From assembly GCA_963575745.1 (NCBI GenBank), contig CAUYUJ010020187.1, positions 125,001 through 162,438 of the forward strand: DNA of 37,438 bases. The letters run 5' to 3'. A program made the translations under genes and the position numbers. Positions 19,268 to 29,574 of the stretch are shown one piece after another. This stretch comes from Prorocentrum cordatum. Its lineage: Eukaryota > Sar > Dinophyceae > Prorocentrales > Prorocentraceae. Under the pieces are notes generated by a model. It was given only the letters and a program-made list of their open reading frames with translations. It did no database searches and had not been told where the DNA came from. Each line of letters begins with the position of its first letter. Positions within the stretch are counted from its first letter, which is position 1.

Positions 19268-20485
19268 AACTCGTAGAGCTTCCCTTAGCAAGTTATTGCT
19301 GGAAGCTTAAGAGTAATTCCGGGGCGCTGGAGAGCTAGTTGGCAAGAAAAATCTCGACGGAACTTTTGATGACTTTTGGTCGGTTGAAAATTTTGTTCTC
19401 GAAATTCGAACATTCGTAGAGCTCTAGTATGTTTTCCCGTGATATTCGACCTTATTCCCGCTCGCCATCTTGATCTCAGCTCGATCGGGTACCCTTTACT
19501 GCCAAAAAGCACACGGGCGGGATCAACCATTTCGAGTCATCTTGATACGCGGTGACGGTTTTCTCAAGATAACTCGAGCTTTAGGACAGCTACAGAGCTG
19601 GTAAGCACAGCTAATCGATTCAGAATGATCAGGCGCGTTCGCCTGTTGAACCCAGAGGTCTGAACTCGGTCTGCTAGCCGAGCTAGGTCCGCAAACCTAT
19701 TCGTATTATTCGAGTCATCTTGACAGACGCTCTCGGTTTTCGGTACTTAACTCGAGCTACAGGACAGCTACAGAGCTGATACGTACAGAATCTGATTCAG
19801 AATTATATGTGGCCGTTGTCTGTTGAATCCAGAGCTCTGAACTCGGTCTGCTGCCCGATCTAGAATCGCGAAACTATTCGTATTGTTCGAGTCATCTTGA
19901 GAGATGCTGTCGGTTCTCTGCATTTAACTCGGGCTGTAGGGGGGCTGCATGGCTGGTAATCACTGGAATCGATTCGGAGACATCAGGCGCGTCCGCCTTT
20001 CGAATCCACAGCTCCGAACTCTGTCTGCTGCCCGAACTAGGTCCGCGAAACTATTCGTATCGTTCGAGTCATCCTGAGAGGTGCTGTCGGTTTCCTGCAC
20101 TTAACTCGGGCTGTAGGGGGGGCTGCAGGGCTGGTAATCACAGGAATCGATCCAGAGACATCAGACGCGTCCGCCTGTCGCATGCAGAGGTCTGAACTCG
20201 GTCTGATACTCGAGCTAGGTTTGCCAAACTATTCGCATTGTTCGAGTCATCTTGAGAGGTGCTGTCGATTTACGCACGTAACTCGGGCTGTAGGAGAGCT
20301 ACAGAGGTCGTACAGAAGACAATCCAGAAGCATCGGGGGCGTTGGGCTGTTGCATCCGAGAGGTGTGAAATTGCTTGGGCTGAACAACTATTTTTCTGTG
20401 TAATTTGTTCGACATGATATGTTGTCAGGAAGCTCTACGAGTCCCCCGGCGGTAAGAAAGTTTGACGGTTTACCGCCACGCCCAG
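19268..20485 (-). mobile_element. Complete alpha1 element, minus orientation, 1218 bp
   Basis: Begins AACTCGTAGAGCTTCCC; the reversed tail and monomers follow, with anchor boxes ATTCGTATTGTTCGAGTC and variants at about 177-bp steps. It ends at AGCTCTACGAGTCCCCCGGC, the hairpin (right arm damaged, CCGCCACGCCCAG) at 20485. Flanks: GAGGCGCTCAT before and TTTGTACCCCC after, against the uninterrupted GAGGCGCTCATTTTCACCCC near 19042. Confidence 0.92.
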
Positions 20486-20561
20486 TTTGTACCCCCAGCT
20501 GGGTCAGATTTTGAGGATGTCTCGATCGGTTTGCTTGTGTTGGTGGCTAGGCTCGTGGGCG
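20486..20561. repeat. Host tandem repeat, last part
   Basis: GGGTCAGATTTTGAGGATGT and CTCGATCGGTTTGCTTGTG match 19070-19125, continuing the host repeat after the alpha insertion. It then passes into the CCAGGAGG minisatellite. Confidence 0.8.
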
Positions 20562-20840
20562 CAGATTCTTCTCAGGATGCCACAGGAGGCTCCAACAGGC
20601 TCCAGGAGACCCCAGGAGACCACATGAGGTCCCAGGAGGCATCAGGAGGCCACAGAAAGGCTGAAGAGGCCACAGGATGTCCCAAGACGCTCCAGGAGGC
20701 CCCAGGAAGCTCCAGAAGGCCTCAGGAAACCACAGGAAGCCCCAGGAGGCAACAGGAAGCGCCAGGAGGCCTCAGAAGGCAACAGGAGGCCCCGAGGCCC
20801 CAGGAGCAGGAGGCCTCAGACGGCAACAGGAGTGGCTCCA
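20562..20840. repeat. CCAGGAGGCC(A/C)CAGGA minisatellite
   Basis: About twenty short units based on CCAGGAGGC and CACAGGAAGC with 12-16-base spacing. A 153-codon open frame (20462-20923) across it encodes Gln/Glu/Pro/Arg repeats and is treated as a composition artefact. Confidence 0.85.
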
Positions 20841-20844
20841 ATCC

Positions 20845-21115
20845 CATGTGTTTTACGTATGCTCCTATCGATTGGGCCTCACCTGAAGCACGATTCTGTG
20901 ATGTTCAACGTATGTTTCTATAGATGGTCCTTCTCCTCTGTACACAATCCTAAAATGTTTTACTCATGTTCCTATATTTTGGGCCTCTCCTGGGGCACGA
21001 GTCCTTGGTGTTTGACGCGTGTTCCTATAGATTGTCCTTCTCCTTTGGCTCTAATCCGCAATGTTTTATGTACGTCTGTTGCTATAGATTGCGCCTGTCC
21101 TAGGGCACGAAACCT
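20845..21115. repeat. ~54-bp tandem repeat, five units
   Basis: Units marked by ATGTTTTACGTATG / ATGTTTTACTCATG-like starts near 20848, 20902, 20956, 21009 and 21061, each followed by TTCCTATAGATTG-type boxes and alternately GGGCCTC(A/T)CCTG or TCCTTCTCCT. It lies between two zones of the CCAGGAGG minisatellite. Confidence 0.75.
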
Positions 21116-21192
21116 TCCTAGAAGGTCCCAGGAGGTCCCAAGAGGCTCCTGAAGCCCCAGTACGTTTCAGGAGGCCCCAGGAGGCCCCAGGC
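21116..21192. repeat. CCAGGAGG minisatellite, second zone
   Basis: Seven or so units of AGGTCCC / GGAGGCCCC, the same family as 20562-20840, suggesting the 54-bp array expanded inside one larger minisatellite. Confidence 0.75.
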
Positions 21193-21487
21193 TCATGCAC
21201 AGCGCGCTCGTACTAATGAAGCTCATTCACTTCAATTTGTTCGCAGTTAGATTGATGTCCAGACCGTCACAACTGACGCCCGTTAATATTCGAGAGCCCT
21301 TGCGCCTAGACATTCACGGCGGACAGGCCCATGCGAGTAGATGCAGATATGGGGAGCTCCACGCAGTGAATATTTTTCCGGCTGCCGTCTTACTTTTCTG
21401 CTCACATGTCAGCGGCCGATGTGCCCCGCCGACTCGCTAAGTTCCATGGTTTTTCTGTCCCGGGGTCTGTTCTGGCTGTCTGCGGTC
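21193..21487. other. Unassigned stretch before RT fragment
   Basis: No recognised motif. It is open in the same frame as the RT-like fragment that follows from 21341 onward, so it may be an unrecognisable upstream part of the same retrotransposon. Confidence 0.3.
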
Positions 21488-21733
21488 GAGAGCAGTGTCA
21501 CAAACGAGCAGGGCTTTCGCATGCTTGGCGAGTGCCAGACCTCTTTCCACAGGTGGGGTGCTGCCAACCTGGTCGTTTTTGATCCTGGGAAAGAGAGCAT
21601 GCAGATTGTCTCTCGCAGCCGTGCGTTCAGTTTTTCTTTCCAGGTACTTGGTGTCGTGTTCGGCCCATGTCTTTCAATGCACGATGCCATCGAGACATGC
21701 GCGGGCGATTGCGGTTGGGAATTACAATGTATT
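21488..21733 (+). pseudogene. LINE-type reverse transcriptase, thumb-region fragment
   Basis: One open frame (21341-21784) contains GECQTSFHRWGAANLVVFDP, GKESMQIVSRSR, FQVLGVVFGPCLSMHDAIE and CAGDCGWELQC. From memory this matches the region after the catalytic YxDD in dinoflagellate LINE RTs (C..ELH.WG.AN.V.FD..KES ... FK.LG..FD..L.M..A). The catalytic motifs themselves are absent and the frame ends about 50 bases later, after a poly-T run, so it is a 5'- and 3'-truncated pseudogene. It need not belong to the RT remnant at 628-1360. Confidence 0.75.
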
Positions 21734-21742
21734 ACGCAGTCG

Positions 21743-21761
21743 TTTTTTTTTTTTTTTTTTT
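21743..21761. repeat. Poly-T run, 19 bases
   Basis: An uninterrupted T run just after the RT fragment. A LINE of this orientation should end in poly-A on the plus strand, so this run is not its tail. Confidence 0.95.
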
Positions 21762-21806
21762 ATTCATGTGTTGGTGTCATGTGATTGTTTAAAGCCCTAC
21801 TTTACC

Positions 21807-22272
21807 CTGAAGTTCAGTGTTCCTTCCAAGAAGCTCGCAGGCGAGCGGCCTGCCGTGACAAGCTTTACCCGTTGCACAAAAAGTTCTAAAAAGTTCTGCC
21901 CACGACCGAGCGCACAAAACTTCCGACCGAGATTTCACAAGTGGAGCGTTTTCTTGCGGAACAGTTTATGTCGAAATCGATTTCGCATGGACTGTTTGGC
22001 CAGAATTAACTTATTGCAGCACGCGATGCAGTTTTATATTTTGTGTCACAGTGCATCGTTGCGTTTTTTTCCCCATATCCTAAAATGGTTACTTGGACGT
22101 CTCCTACTCCCTCTCCTCCTTCATTCTCCTCCTTCCTCCTCCCTTCCCGTCTACTCATACTCCAACTTGCTCATGCAAGACTTACTCATACACAGATTTA
22201 CTCATACTCAAACTTAATCATACTCAGACCTACCCATACTCAGACTTGCTCACACTCAGACATACGCATACA
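21807..22272 (+). repeat. Segmental duplication copy B, left part
   Basis: Counterpart of 16960-17441: same order of CAGGCGAGCGGCCTGCCGTG, CACAAAAAGTTCTAAAAAGT, TTTCGCATGGACTGTTTGGC, CCATATCCTAAAATGG and the 16-bp TTACTCATACTCA units. It is interrupted after GCATACA (22272) by an alpha2 element and continues at 23247. Confidence 0.88.
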
Positions 22273-23246
22273 CTGGGCGCCGGCGGTAAACCGTCAACCT
22301 TGGTTACCGCCGGGAGACTCGTAGAGCTTCCTCGCTCGACTTAAGTTGACTTATAATGAATATTTTTGGACCTCTGAATGCGACAGACGGACGCGTCTGA
22401 TGTCTGCGAATCGACTCCTGTCATTACCAGCCCTGCAGCCCCCTACAGCCCGAGTTAAGTGCAGAAAACCGACAGCACCTCTCAGGATGACTCGAACAAT
22501 ACAATGGTTTCGCAGACCTGATTCGGGCAGCAGACCGAGTTCCGAGCTCTGGATTCGACAGGCGCACGCGCCTGATGTCTTAAAATCGATTCCTGTGACA
22601 ACAAGCACTGTAGCCCCCCTCAGCGCGAGTTGAGTGAGGAAAACCGAAAGCACTTCTCAAGATGACTCGACCAATACAAATAGTTTCGCGATTCTAGATC
22701 GGGCACCGCGACAGACAAACGCAACTGATAATATCGGTTTCTGTAAATATCAGCTCTTTAGCTTTCCTACAGTTCGAGTTGAGTACAGAAAACCAAGAGT
22801 TCCTGTTCAGATGATTCGAATAATACGAATAGGTTTGCGGCTAACAGACCGAGTTCAGACCTCTGGATTCAACAGACGAACGCCTAATCATTCTACATCG
22901 ATTAGGTGTGCTTACCAGCTCTGTAGCTGTCCTACAGCTCGTGTTATGTCCAGAAAACCGTCAGCGTGTATAAAGATGACTCGAAACGGTCGATCCCGCC
23001 ACAGTGCTTTTCGATAGTAATGTTCACCCGATCGAGCTGAGATCAAAATGGCGAGCGGGAAAAAGATCGAATATCACGGGACAAAATGCTAGAGCTCTAA
23101 CGAATGGTTGGATTTCGAGAACAAAATGTTCAACCGACCAAAAGTGAGCAAAAGTTCCGTCGAGATTTTTCGAGCCAACTAGCTCTCCAGCGCGCCAGAA
23201 TTACTCTGAAGCTTCCAGCAACTAGCTTAGAGAAGCTCTACGAGTC
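22273..23246 (+). mobile_element. Complete alpha2 element, 974 bp, with empty-site proof
   Basis: Hairpin CTGGGCGCCGGCGGTAAACC ... GGTTACCGCCGGG, inner motif ACTCGTAGAGCTTCC, then the alpha2-specific start (CGACTTAAGTTGA, AATGAATATTTTTGG), monomers, tail and terminus AGAAGCTCTACGAGTC. Left flank ACGCATACA and right flank ACTGACTCACTCATAC rejoin exactly as in the uninterrupted copy at 17431-17455 apart from one extra A (or CA, depending on where the terminus is drawn). Alpha2 lacks the first half monomer found in alpha1. Confidence 0.95.
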
Positions 23247-23400
23247 ACTGACTCACTCATACACAGACCTCACACCCATTTTGCTTCTTTCTGGGCACAA
23301 CATCCTTCGCTTGGAGAGCAGATTGAGAGGATGTCTCGGGCGGGGCGCTGTTTTCAGCACGAACCGCCAGGGTGTTTACACGGGCTCGTTCGCGACCACT
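23247..23400 (+). repeat. Segmental duplication copy B, right part
   Basis: Continues the duplication after the insertion: ACTGACTCACTCATACACAG, GGGCACAACATCCTTCGC, GGGCGGGGCGCTG, TTTACACGGGCTCGTTCGCG, matching 17442 to about 17595. Confidence 0.88.
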
Positions 23401-23570
23401 TGGTAGCGCCCAAAACCCGGAGAGCCAAGACACCCTCGGGCACCGGAAATCTTTCCTCGGGAGCTCTGGGGGGCCCCCCTGCAGCGCTGCTGAAGCGCTG
23501 CACAAATCGCTTCCATGCGTGCCTGCACGCGTGCAGACACGCGTAGAAGCTGGCCAGAAGCTCTCCCGGA
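23401..23570. other. GC-rich host stretch with short inverted repeats
   Basis: Contains GCAGCGCTGC followed after TGAA by GCGCTGC, GGGGGGCCCCCC, and GCACGCGTGC. The end AGAAGCTCTCCCGGA resembles GGAAGCTCTCCCGGTCGCGC near 26161, so this is part of a host repeat also present at 26140-26270. Confidence 0.6.
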
Positions 23571-24976
23571 CTGGGAACCGGCGGTAAACCGTCAACCAGG
23601 TTACCGCCGGGACCCTCGTAGAGCTCTGCATAGACCAGGTCGGTTCCGAGACAGCAGCAGAAAAAAGCTTCTGCATACTAGCTTCAAACATAAAGACATC
23701 TTTTTTTCGGTCGTTCACAATGGTGTTTCTCCGTAGTCTTTTAATCGGAATAATGCAGCTAGGGCCCTGAGAATTGCACCATCGAAAGCGCCATCATTCA
23801 CTGCATAGAATAAAAATTCAACTTTGCAAAACAAACTTCAAAATCTCTCGCCATCGAAAAAAACGACCCCAGGTCATCACATTGTCCGCCCGGGCCGGGT
23901 TGGCCAACTGGGCGCCGGCGGTAAACCGTCAACCTTTGTTACCGCCGGGGGACTCGTAGAGCTTCCTGACAACATATAATGTCGAAAAAATTTGCAGAGA
24001 AAAAAAAGTTTTTCAGCCCAAGTGATGTCTCTGAATCGATTCCTGTGCTTACCAGCCCTGCAGCCCCCCCTACAGCCCGAGTTAAGTGCAGGGAACCGAC
24101 AGCACCTCTCAGAATGACTCGAACAATACAAATAGTTTCGCGGACCTAGTTTGGGCAGCAGACAGAGTTCGGAGCTCTGGGTTCGAAAGGCGGACGCGTC
24201 TGATGTCTCCGAATCGATTCCAGTGATTACCAGCCATGCAGCACCCTACAGCCCGAGTTAAGTGCAGAGAATCGACAGCATCTCTCAAGATGACTCGAAC
24301 AATACGAATAGTTTCGCGATTCTAGATCGGCAGGAGACCGAGTTCAGAGCTCTGGATTCAACAGACAACGGCCACTGATAATTCTGAATCAGATTCTGTA
24401 CGCATCAGCTCTGTAGCTGTCCTGTAGCTCGAGTTAAGTACAGAAAACCGAGAGCGTCTGTCAAGATGACTCCAATAATACGAATAGGTTTGCGGACCTA
24501 GCTCGGCTAGCAGACCGAGTTCAGACCTCTGGGTTCAACAGGCGAGCGCGCCTGATCATTCTGAATCGATTAGCTGTGCTTACCAGCTCTGTAGCTGTCC
24601 TGAAGCTCGAGTTATCTTGAGAAAACCGTCGCCGCCTATCAAGATGACTCGAAACGGCCGATCCCGCCATGACGCTTTTCGATAGTAATACCCACCCGAT
24701 CGAGCTGAGATCAAGATGGCGAGCCGCAGTAAGATCATAGATCACGGGAAAAAATACTAGAGCTCTAACGAATGGTCAGATTTCGAGAACATAATTTTCA
24801 ACCGAGCCAAAGTTGTGAAAAGTTCAGTCGAGATTTTTCGAGCCAACTAGCCTGCCAGCGTTTTCGAATTACTCTGAAGCTTCGCCGCTGCGCTCTCAGG
24901 GAAGCTCCACGAGTCACTAGCTGCACCCCGCGCCGGAATTCCTCTAGCTCATTGATGCCGAAGAGCTCCACGAGAT
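23571..24976 (+). mobile_element. Gamma element with nested alpha1
   Basis: CTGGGAACCGGCGGTAAACC, arms pair perfectly, inner motif CCTCGTAGAGCTC. The gamma middle (CTTTTAATCGGAATAATGCA, CCTGAGAATTGCACC) runs to GGCCAA (23907), where alpha1 is inserted. It resumes at 24916 with ACTAGCTGCACCCCGCGCC and ends GAAGAGCTCCACGAGAT at 24976. Net length is about 397 bp. Confidence 0.9.
23908..24915 (+). mobile_element. Alpha1 element nested in gamma, 1008 bp
   Basis: Hairpin 23908-23951, inner motif ACTCGTAGAGCTTCC, monomers (first one shortened), tail, terminus GGGAAGCTCCACGAGTC. Inserted at GGCCAA^CTAGCT, the same position used by alpha1 copies at 12506, 26668 and 31133 in other host elements. Confidence 0.9.
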
Positions 24977-25072
24977 ACACGTCGCCAGCTCAAATGAACC
25001 GCTGCGAGGATTCTGGAGCGACGGAAAGGAGCTCCTGGCGGGCACCACCACCGTCCGGCGTCGAATCTTAAA
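24977..25072. repeat. Host repeat, empty/filled partner of 26200-26290
   Basis: CGCTGCGAGGATTCTGGAGC and GGCGGGCACCACCACCG recur at 26202-26265 (CGCTGCGAGGATCGTGGACC, GGCGGGCACCACCACCG). The sequence stops at CTTAAA, where alpha2 25073 begins. Confidence 0.75.
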
Positions 25073-26117
25073 CTGGGCGCCGGCGGTAAACCGTCAACCT
25101 TGGTTACCGCCGGGAGACTCGTAGAGCTTCCTAGCTCGACTTAAGTTGAGAAAACCGACAGCACCGACCACCTTCCGACACATAGTGAATATTTTTTGAC
25201 CTCTGAATGCGACAGGCGGACGCGTCTGATGTCTGCGAATCGACTCCTGTCATTACCAGCCCTGCAGCCCCCCTACAGCCCGAGTTAAGTGCAGAAACCG
25301 ACAGCACCTCTGAGGATGACTCGAACAATAGAAGAGTTTTGCAGACCTGATTCGGGCAGCAGACCGAGTTCCGAGCTCTGGATTCGACAGGCGGACGCGC
25401 CTGATGTCTTAAAATCGATTCCTGTGACAACAAGCACTGTAGCCCCCCTCAGCGCGAGTTCAGTGCAGAAAACCAAGAGCACTTCTCAAGATGACTCGAC
25501 CAATACGAATAGTTTCGCGATTCTAGATCGGGCAGCAGACCGAGTTCAGAGCTCTGGATCCGACAGACAAACGCAACTGATGATTCTGAATCGGTTTCTG
25601 TAAATATCAGCTCTGTAGCTGTTCTACAGCTCGAGTTAAGTACAGAAAATCGAGAGTTGCTGTCCAGATGACTCGAATAATACGAATAGGTTTGCGGACC
25701 TAGCTCGGCTCACAGACCGAGTTCAGACCTCTGGATTGAACAGGCGAACGCGCCTAATCATTCTACATCGATTAGCTGTGCTTACCAGCTCTGCAGTTGT
25801 CCTAAAGCTCGAGTTATGTTCAAAAAACCGTCAGCGCGTATCAAGATGACTCGAAACGGCCGATCCCGCCACAGTGCTTTTCGATAGTAATATTCACCCG
25901 ATCGAGCTGAGATCAAGATGGCGAACGGGAATAAGATCGAATATCACGGGAAAAAATACTAGAGCTCTAACGAATGGTCAGATCTCGAGAACATAATTTT
26001 CAACCGAGCCAAAGTTGTGAAAAGTTCAGTCGAGATTTTTCGAGCCAACTAGCCTGCCAGCGTTTTCGAATTACTCTGAAGCTTCGCCGCTGCGCTCTCA
26101 GGGAAGCTCTACGAGTC
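25073..26117 (+). mobile_element. Complete alpha2 element, 1045 bp
   Basis: Hairpin with GGTTACCGCC right arm, inner motif ACTCGTAGAGCTTCC, alpha2 start (GCTCGACTTAAGTTGAG, AGTGAATATTTTTTG), monomers, tail, terminus AGGGAAGCTCTACGAGTC. The right flank ACCCTTTAGCTCTCAG matches the uninterrupted ACCCTCTAGCTCTCAG at 26273-26288. In this pair the flanks together hold as many A residues as the empty partner, so the extra base cannot be confirmed here. Confidence 0.9.
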
Positions 26118-26332
26118 ACCCTTTAGCTCTCAGCGAGCTCTCCGGTACGCGTGGACGCTTGCCGGAAGCTCTCCCGGTCGCGCTGCCGGACCGGCCAAGT
26201 CGCTGCGAGGATCGTGGACCGGCGAAGATGGGCTGCTGGCGGGCACCACCACCGCCCGGTTTCTAATCTAAAACCCTCTAGCTCTCAGAGAGCTCTCCAG
26301 GAATATCCACCGCTCCAGAATCCCCGCAGCAA
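26118..26332. repeat. Host repeat containing the empty site of alpha2
   Basis: Two related segments: 26118-26190 (TAGCTCTCAGCGAGCTCTCC) and 26273-26310 (TAGCTCTCAGAGAGCTCTCC), with GGCGGGCACCACCACCGCCC between. It is host DNA between element copies. No gene recognised. Confidence 0.7.
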
Positions 26333-26667
26333 CTGGCGCCGGCGGTGAACCGTCAACCTGGTCACCGCCGGGAACCTCGTAGAGCTCCTCTCACTGGGAA
26401 AATGCAGAGAATCGACACAGAATCAAAAAATTGAGATTTTTGGAAAATCTTCAAATTCGATTTTTTCAATGTTCATATTCGCTCAGTTTCTGGAAGTCAA
26501 CTCATGCAAAAATGCATCGAGAGAGCTGAGCTGCTGTCAGAGAGAGTTTATATGCCAATGCTCGGCGTAAAAATCTGCTTTCTCAAAATAAATCGTCAAA
26601 TATCTTTCAAATTTTCGCAAAACCACCCAAAAGTTATCACATTGTCCGCCTCAGCCGGCTGGGCCAA
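26333..26667 (+). mobile_element. Beta element, left part
   Basis: CTGGCGCCGGCGGTGAACCG with right arm TCACCGCCGGG (perfect pairing), ACCTCGTAGAGCTCC, then a diverged beta middle and the common end region to GGGCCAA (26667). Interrupted there by alpha1 26668. Its right end is not found up to the end of the window. Confidence 0.85.
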
Positions 26668-27831
26668 CTGAGCGCCGGCGGTAAACCGTCAACCTTCGTT
26701 ACCGCCGGGGGACTCGTAGAGCTTCCTGACAACATATAATGTCGAAAGAAATTACACAGAAAAATAGTTTTTCAGCCCAGGCAATTTCAGACTCGGATGC
26801 AATAGCCGAACGCCCCCGATGCTTCTAGATTGTCTTCTGTACGAGCTCTGCAGCTCTCCTACAGCCCGAGTTACGTGCGTAAATCGACAGCACCTTCAAG
26901 ATGACTCGAACAATACGAATAGTTTGGCACACCTAGTTCGAGTATCAGACCGAGTTCAGACCTCTGCATGCGACAGGCGTACGCGTCTGATGTCTCTGAA
27001 TCGATCCCTCTGATTACCAGCCCTGCAGACGCCCTGCAGCCGAGTTAAGTGCAGGAAACCGATAGCACCTCTGACGATGACTCGAACAATACGAATAGTT
27101 TTGCGGACCAGTTCGGGCAACAGACCGAGTTCGAAGCTCTGCATTCCGCAGGCGAACGCGCCTGATGTCTCCGAATCAATTCCAGTGATGACCAGCCATG
27201 CAGCCCTCCTACAGCCCGAGTTAAGTGCAGAGAACCGACAGCATCTCGCAAGCGACTCGAACAATACGAAAAGTTTCGTGATTCTAGATCGGGCAGCAGA
27301 CCGAGTTCAGAGCTATGGATTCAACAGACAATGGCCAATGATAATTCTGAATCAGATTCTGTAAATATCAGCTCTTTAGCTGTCTTGTAGCTCGAGTTAA
27401 GTACAGAAAACCGAGAGCGCCTGTGAAGATGACTCGAACAATACGAATAGGTCTGCGCACCTAGCTCGGCTAGCAGACCGAATTCAGACCTCTAGCTTCA
27501 ACAGGCGAACACACCTGATCATTCTGAATCGATGAGCTGTGCTTACCAGCTCTCTAGCTGTCCTGGAGCTCGAGTTATCTTGAGAAAACCGACACCGCGG
27601 GACAAAATGACTCGAAACGGCCGATCCCGCCGGGACGCTTTTTTGCAGTAAAAAGTACCCGATCGAGCTGAGATCAAGATAACGAGCGGGAATAAGATCG
27701 AATATCACGGGAAAAAATACTAGAGCTCAAACGAATTGTTGAATTTCGAGAACAAAATTTTCAACCGACCAAAAGTCAGCAACAGGTCCGTCGAGATTTT
27801 TCTTGCCAACTAGCTCTCCAGCGCCCCGGAA
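26668..27831 (+). mobile_element. Alpha1 element, left part (right end not in window)
   Basis: CTGAGCGCCGGCGGTAAACC (one change in the terminus), right arm TTACCGCCGGG, inner motif ACTCGTAGAGCTTCC, half monomer, four monomers, tail to GCCCCGGAA (27831). The distance to the next hairpin is 1164 bp, the same as between 12506 and 13670, with the same insertion point. Confidence 0.88.
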
Positions 27832-28990
27832 CTGGGCGCCGGCGGTAAACCGTCAACCTTTCTTACCGCCGGGGGACTCGTCGAGCTTCCTGACAACATA
27901 AAATGACGAAAAAAATTGTAGAGAACGAATAGTTTCTCAGCCCAAGCAATTTCAGACCACTCGGATGCAACAGCCGAACGCCCCCGATGCTACTGGATTG
28001 TCTTCTGCACGAGCTTTCTAGCTCTCCTACAGCCCGAGTTACGTGCGTAAATCGACAGCATCTCTCAAGATGACTCGAACAATACGAATAGTTTGAGAAA
28101 CCCAGCTCGAGTATCAGACCGAGTTCAGACCTCTGCATGCGACAGGCGGACGCGTCTCATGTCTGAGAATCGATCCCTGTGATTACCAGCCCTGCAGCCT
28201 CCCCTACTGCCCGAGTTGAGTGCAGGAAACCGAGAGCACCTCTCAGGATGACTCGAACAATACGAACAGCTTCGCGAACGTAGTTCGGGCAAAAGACAAA
28301 GTTCGGAGCTCTGCATTCGAAAGGCGGACGCGTCTGATGTCTCTGAATCGATTCCAGTGATTATCAGCCATGCAGCCCCCATGCAGCCCGAGTTAAGTGC
28401 AGAGAACCGACAGCATCTCTCAAGATGACTCGAACAATACGAATAGTTTCGCGATTCTAGATTGGGCAGCAGACCGAGTTCAGAGCTTTCGATTCAACAG
28501 ACAACGGCCACTGATGATTCTGAATCAGATTCTGTACGTATCAGCTCTGTAGCTGTCCTGTAGCTCGAGTTAAGTACAGAAAACCGAGAGCGTCTGTCAA
28601 GATGACTCGAATAATACGAATAGGTTTGCGGACCTAGCTCGGCTAGCAGACCGAGTTCAGACCTCTGGGTTCAACAGGCGAACGCGCCTGATTAGCTGTG
28701 CTGACCAGCTCTGTAGGTGTCCTCAAGCTCGAGTTATCTTGAGAAAACCGTCACCGCGTGACAGGATGAGCCGAAACGGGCGGTCCCGCCTGCCTGCTTT
28801 TTGGCAGTAAAAGGTACCCGATCGAGCTGATATCAAGATGGTGAGCGGGAATAAGATCGAATATCATGGGAAAAAATACTAGAGCTCAAACGAATTGCTG
28901 AATTTCGAGAACAAAATTTTCAACCGACCAAAAGTCACCAAAAGGTCCGTCGAGATTTTTCTTGCCAACTAGCTCTCCAGCGCCCCGGAA
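27832..28990 (+). mobile_element. Alpha1 element, left part (right end not in window)
   Basis: Hairpin from 27832, inner motif ACTCGTCGAGCTTCC, half monomer plus four monomers, tail to GCCCCGGAA (28990), where a beta element starts. No terminus for this copy before 37438. Confidence 0.88.
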
Positions 28991-29329
28991 TGGCGCCGGC
29001 GGTGAACCGTCAACCTGGTCACCGCCGGGAACCTCGTAGAGCTCCTTCCACGCGTAAGAGTGCTCATAATCGAATGATAGAGCTTCTGGAAGCATTTCTC
29101 GAAAAAGGGAAAACATGATTTTTTTCGTGTCGACATGAAGATGGTTCCGCCAAGTGTTTTGATAGTAAAAGTGCGCCTACAGAGCTCATACTAAGACAGA
29201 GAGGCCCTCATAGTCGCTTACAGGTGCGAAAAATATGCTTTCTCAAAATGAATTGTCAAATATCTTTCGAAAAATTGCAAAACCACCCAAAAGTTAACAC
29301 TTTGTCCTTTCTGGCCGGTAGCTCATCGA
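28991..29329 (+). mobile_element. Beta element, left part
   Basis: TGGCGCCGGCGGTGAACCG (first C lost), right arm TCACCGCCGGG, ACCTCGTAGAGCTCC, TTCCACGCGTAAGAGTGCTC, and the middle to AGCTCATCGA (29329), interrupted there by gamma 29330. Confidence 0.87.
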
Positions 29330-29574
29330 CTGGAACCCGAGGTAAACCGTCAATTTGGTCACCGCCGGGAACCTCGTAGAGCTCTTTTCTTGCACGGCGA
29401 TCGTGGGAACACATAGAGAAAGATTCTGGAGCGAGAAACAACAAACTCGAAAAATCACGTTTTTCTGTTTTTATTCAACGTCGGTCCTGCCAAGTGAATT
29501 GATAGTAATACTGCACCTATAGACCTGAAAATTTAACTGGCTGACGCAAAATAACCCACTACAGGTGCGAAAAA
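29330..29574 (+). mobile_element. Chimeric gamma element, left part
   Basis: CTGGAACCCGAGGTAAACCG on the left with the beta-type right arm GGTCACCGCCGGG, so the hairpin has mismatches; the following sequence is gamma-type (CTCTTTTCTTGCACGGCGAT). Probably the product of recombination between gamma and beta within the hairpin. Near 29574 the sequence switches to alpha2-like body. Confidence 0.75.

Noticed and set aside
20462-20923. 153-codon Gln/Glu/Arg-rich open frame
   Set aside because: Translation of the CCAGGAGG minisatellite.
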